Positions 61,449 through 64,000 of a stretch of 64,000 bases of DNA are shown one piece after another; the stretch's first letter is position 1; each line of letters begins with the position of its first letter. Location: positions 155,623 through 219,622 of the forward strand of contig CAKOSX010000004.1 in NCBI GenBank assembly GCA_934119935.1, written 5' to 3'. The position numbers and the translations under genes are program-made. The notes beneath the pieces were generated by a model that was given only the letters and a program-made list of their open reading frames with translations, was not told the DNA's origin and made no database searches. The stretch is from an uncultured Clostridia bacterium. Its GTDB lineage: Bacteria; Bacillota; Clostridia; TANB77; CAG-508.

Positions 61449-62132
61449 TTATAAATTCTTTAGTGCCTTATCTGCTGCGTCCATTTCAGCCTGTTTCTTC
61501 GTCTTTCCTTCTCCTGTTGCTAACACTTTACCATTCAATTTTACTTCTGCAGTGAAAGTTTTATCGTGGTCCGGCCCTGTTTCTTTAATGATTTCGTATT
61601 TAATATCTACAGTTCCATGTACTTGAAGTTTTTCTTGTAATACAGTCTTGTGGTCTTTTATTCCAACATTTTTGCTTGCAATTTTTATCTCGTCTTTCAA
61701 GTTTTCTATTATAAACTTTTCAGCTTGTTCTAATCCAGAATCAAAATACATTGCAGCTATAACAGCCTCTACACTATCAGCCATTATTGCCACTTTTTTA
61801 TTTCCTTGATGCATCTGTTCACTTTTTCCAACGTACAAGAAATCACTAAAATTATGCTTTTCTGCAATCTTATAAAGGCTATCCTCACATACAACCGTAG
61901 CTCTAACTTTAGTCATTTCTCCTTCTTTCAAATTAGGATAATTGTTATAAATATACTTGCTTGATAAAAATTCTAATATGCTGTCTCCTAAAAATTCTAG
62001 TTTTTCGTTACTAGCAATTTTATGTTCATATGCATATGATGTGTGTGTTAAAGCATTTTTTAGTAGATTAATATTTTTAAATTTGTATCCTATATTCTGT
62101 TCTAAAGCTGACAAATCTCTATTCTGTTCCAT
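61449..62132 (-). CDS. rnc: Ribonuclease III
   Basis: Double-strand RNA endonuclease for rRNA and mRNA processing. Catalytic domain signature NEKLEFLGDSILEFLSS (~42-58) and second acidic site DSVEAVIAAMYFDSG, then a dsRNA-binding domain (HKTVLQEKLQVHGTVDIKYE, GEGKTKKQAEMDAADKAL). 227 aa. Follows acpP, precedes the radical SAM gene. Confidence 0.96.
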   Translation of the reverse strand: MEQNRDLSALEQNIGYKFKNINLLKNALTHTSYAYEHKIASNEKLEFLGDSILEFLSSKYIYNNYPNLKEGEMTKVRATVVCEDSLYKIAEKHNFSDFLYVGKSEQMHQGNKKVAIMADSVEAVIAAMYFDSGLEQAEKFIIENLKDEIKIASKNVGIKDHKTVLQEKLQVHGTVDIKYEIIKETGPDHDKTFTAEVKLNGKVLATGEGKTKKQAEMDAADKALKNL

Positions 62133-62246
62133 ATTTTCACCTCCTTGTCTTTTACTATATTACCGCATTTTTTCGCATTTGTAAACAGCATTATAAATTA
62201 TTAATAAAAAAAGAAAGGTATTTAAACCTTTCAAATTTATTTTTTC

Positions 62247-62489
62247 TTAAGCTACGTGATCCTTTATATAATCAACAACGTCACCAACTGTTACTATCTT
62301 TTCAGCATCAGCATCTGGGATTTCTGTATCAAATTCTTCTTCTAGTGCCATTATTAATTCTACTATATCTAATGAATCAGCTCCTAAATCATCTATAAAA
62401 GAAGCTTCCATTGTAACTGATGTTTCAGTTACACCTAATTGCTCAACTATTATTGATTTTACTTTTTCAAATATTTCTTCTGAACTCAT
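62247..62489 (-). CDS. acpP: Acyl carrier protein
   Basis: Carries fatty acyl chains on a phosphopantetheine at Ser39 in DDLGADSLDIVEL. 80 aa, acidic. GGGGGTGA lies upstream of the ATG. Usual neighbours plsX/fabD are absent; rnc follows as is common. Confidence 0.97.
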   Translation of the reverse strand: MSSEEIFEKVKSIIVEQLGVTETSVTMEASFIDDLGADSLDIVELIMALEEEFDTEIPDADAEKIVTVGDVVDYIKDHVA

Positions 62490-62533
62490 CTTGTAAGTTC
62501 ACCCCCTCTCGAATACCTAATCAACTTATACAT

Positions 62534-62562
62534 AAGATAATACAAGTTTTATTAATTGTCAA
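62534..62562 (-). promoter_or_regulatory. Promoter of acpP-rnc
   Basis: Minus strand TTGACA (62557-62562), 17-nt spacer, TATCTT (62534-62539). Confidence 0.5.
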
Positions 62563-62666
62563 GCAAAATAAACAAACTTTTCATAATTGAATAATTTTTT
62601 TCGTTCAAACAGCCTATTTTAGTGCATTACAAGTTTTCGAATGATCATTCGCCTATACATTTTGTT

Positions 62667-62886
62667 ACATTTCGGAACATTTCGGGGACGGAGGAAAAAT
62701 TGCACATAATTAAAACTAATAAAAAACTAACTCGTATTTTTAAAACGAAACCGACAGCTCGCCTTTTGAGGAGTCCGTTAGGAGCTCCGACCAAGAGCAA
62801 CGAGTTGAGGCTTTATAAAATATGAATTAATTTTTTTATTTACAAGTGTACAATTTTTCCTCCGTCCCCGAAATGTTCCGAAATGT
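62667..62886. repeat. Palindromic structured element, copy D, with 36-bp perfect flanks
   Basis: Outer perfect 36-bp inverted repeat (62667-62702; complement 62851-62886) containing two CATTTCGG units and GGGGACGGAGGAAAAATTG. Inside, a 23-24-bp imperfect stem (62718-62740 with 62817-62840) and core AGCTCGCCTTTTGAGG, GGAG-TCC-GTTA-GGA-G-CTCC, GACCAAGAGC. It fills the divergent gap acpP/HD-GYP (62490-62972). Confidence 0.85.
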
Positions 62887-62972
62887 ACCGAAATGTTCAT
62901 AATGTACAAAATGTGCTCTTGCTTTTTTTTTATTATAGTGTTATTATTTTTATAATATTACTTAGGAGAAAA

Positions 62973-63920
62973 ATTATGAATTACGAAAAGTTTGATTTTT
63001 ACGATTCTACTTCTATAAAGATATATAATCTTGATACTAAAATTAGATATGAGCTTTCTATTTTAGATATTCTTGATCCTCTTACTAAGAAACATTCTGA
63101 AAATGTTGGAAATCTTTGTGGTAGAATTTGTCAGTATTTGAGATTAAATAAACGTTTTACTGTTCATGCCATTATTTGTGGATATTTGCATGATATTGGT
63201 AAGTCTAAAGTTCCATATGAGATATTATCTAAAGATGGACCTTTAACTGACAAAGAATTTGAGATTATGAAGACTCATACTACTCTTGGATATAAAATGT
63301 GCATGGATGATTTAAAACTTAGACCTTATGCAGAAGGCCCACTGTATCATCATGAGGCATTAAATGGATCTGGTTACCCTAGCGGCCTAACTAAGGAGAA
63401 GATTCCTTTTGTAGCCAGAATAATTCGTGTTGCTGATGAGTATGATGCACTAGTTACTAAGCGACACTATACTACCCACGTTCATATATCTGATACTTTG
63501 AAAGATATGATTAAGGATGCTCATCCTGAAAATTATGATAAAGTTGTTGCTTTAGGACAACTTTCTGAAAATTCTAAGATGGGAAAGATTAGCCCAAGGC
63601 TGCTAAGAACTTTGTTTAAGGTTGTTATTGATGATACTCGTTATGAAATAAGTTGTGTTGCCGATTATATTGATTATTTAAAAGAAAATATAAAACGCCT
63701 CGAATTGGCCGACACCTATTATTTGAAAATGCAAAAAGCTAGTAGCGAAAAGAAAAGAAATTATTATATGGAAGGAATGCAAATGTTGTTCCAGGCAGGT
63801 GAAAATTTCCAAAATTATCATCAAATTATGAGAGAATACCGAGATGCTCTAATCGTTAGGCAGACTAGAATTAATGATTTATATAATGAAATTAAAATAA
63901 TAAAAAAGCTAAAAGTTTAA
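62973..63920 (+). CDS. HD-GYP domain phosphodiesterase-like protein
   Basis: Probable cyclic di-GMP phosphodiesterase. HD motif ICGYLHDIGKSKVP (~70), then EIMKTHTTLGYKM, YHHEALNGSGYPSGL with the GYP triplet (~126-134), and RIIRVADEYDALVT. 315 aa, no input domain apart from ~30 N-terminal residues; a helical C-terminal tail. Start at 62973 behind TAGGAGA; possible promoter TTGCTT-17-TATTAT at 62919-62947. Works against the GGDEF protein at 56.7 kb. Confidence 0.92.
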   Translation: MMNYEKFDFYDSTSIKIYNLDTKIRYELSILDILDPLTKKHSENVGNLCGRICQYLRLNKRFTVHAIICGYLHDIGKSKVPYEILSKDGPLTDKEFEIMKTHTTLGYKMCMDDLKLRPYAEGPLYHHEALNGSGYPSGLTKEKIPFVARIIRVADEYDALVTKRHYTTHVHISDTLKDMIKDAHPENYDKVVALGQLSENSKMGKISPRLLRTLFKVVIDDTRYEISCVADYIDYLKENIKRLELADTYYLKMQKASSEKKRNYYMEGMQMLFQAGENFQNYHQIMREYRDALIVRQTRINDLYNEIKIIKKLKV

Positions 63921-63938
63921 CACTTGAAGTGGTAAAAT

Positions 63939-63978
63939 AAATGTAGACACAAAAAAACGTGTTTACATTTATTTTTTT
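63939..63978 (+). terminator. Terminator after HD-GYP gene
   Basis: 12-bp stem AAATGTAGACAC with its complement, one G-U pair, followed by ATTTTTTTG. The last 12 nt of the window (AAGGAGGG) look like the ribosome binding site of the next gene. Confidence 0.8.
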
Positions 63979-64000
63979 GTTATAATAAAAAAGGAGGGAA

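Noticed and set aside
27309..62886. Rho-independent terminators as explanation of repeats A-D
   Set aside because: Only copy B has T-runs beside its outer stem; A, C and D do not, and the conserved inner core is not needed for termination.

Overview
This is a low-G+C window (roughly 30% G+C by eye) from a spore-forming, probably anaerobic member of the Clostridia. Supporting evidence: an alpha/beta small acid-soluble spore protein, a SpoVD/PBP2-type PBP with PASTA domains, the CtsR-McsA-McsB-ClpC cluster, GatCAB, a GGGtGRT protein with its Fe-S scaffold partner, strong AGGAGG-type ribosome binding sites, and an OLE-type RNA. No genus is assigned. I see no tRNA, rRNA, CRISPR array or transposase. 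Many genes are on the minus strand, and many starts were moved to an inner ATG/GTG/TTG that sits behind a clear Shine-Dalgarno sequence.

Layout. 1-2.9 kb: end-truncated surface protein and a PBP. 2.8-8.9 kb: polysaccharide genes (two GT2 enzymes, an O-antigen ligase-like protein), an SDR and a dGTPase-like HD protein. 9.0-13.8 kb: ctsR-mcsA-mcsB-clpC with a promoter overlapped by a textbook CtsR operator. 14-18 kb: a GT11-like enzyme, a HAD phosphatase, the SASP and small unknowns. 18.2-20 kb: GGGtGRT protein and Fe-S scaffold. 20-23.4 kb: sortase plus a thioester/SpaA adhesin that is split by a +1 frameshift. 23.6-28 kb: hpf, yraN, dprA, comM (frameshifted), nadD; then rpsT. 29-33 kb: gatC-tmk-gatA-gatB. 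33-36.3 kb: a riboswitch-like leader, 23-bp tandem repeats, an FGE-fold protein, then an OLE RNA followed by its membrane partner OapA. 36.5-44.9 kb: cell-envelope and surface proteins, including a pilin-like repeat protein. 45-50.7 kb: leuS, an orphan HExxH protein, a regulated orphan gene and a GltD-like flavoprotein. 50.8-56.6 kb: udg, ldcA/mccF-like, pgeF, addB. 56.7-64 kb: GGDEF cyclase, ogg, LD-transpeptidase-like, YitT, radical SAM, rnc, acpP, HD-GYP.

Themes. (1) Envelope and surface: sortase with at least two candidate substrates, a pilin-like protein, deacetylase, glycan enzymes. (2) Protein quality control: the arginine-phosphorylation/ClpC system with its own repressor. (3) DNA maintenance and uptake: AddB, Udg, Ogg, DprA, ComM. 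(4) c-di-GMP: one GGDEF and one HD-GYP protein.

The most interesting signals are the OLE RNA-OapA locus; a family of four palindromic, RNA-like elements with compensatory stem changes, two of which are bounded by REP-like inverted repeats carrying GGGGACGGAG; a REP-like half-site that supplies the ribosome binding site of a TTG-start radical SAM gene; and two single-base frameshifts (adhesin and comM) that could be real, phase-variable or assembly errors.
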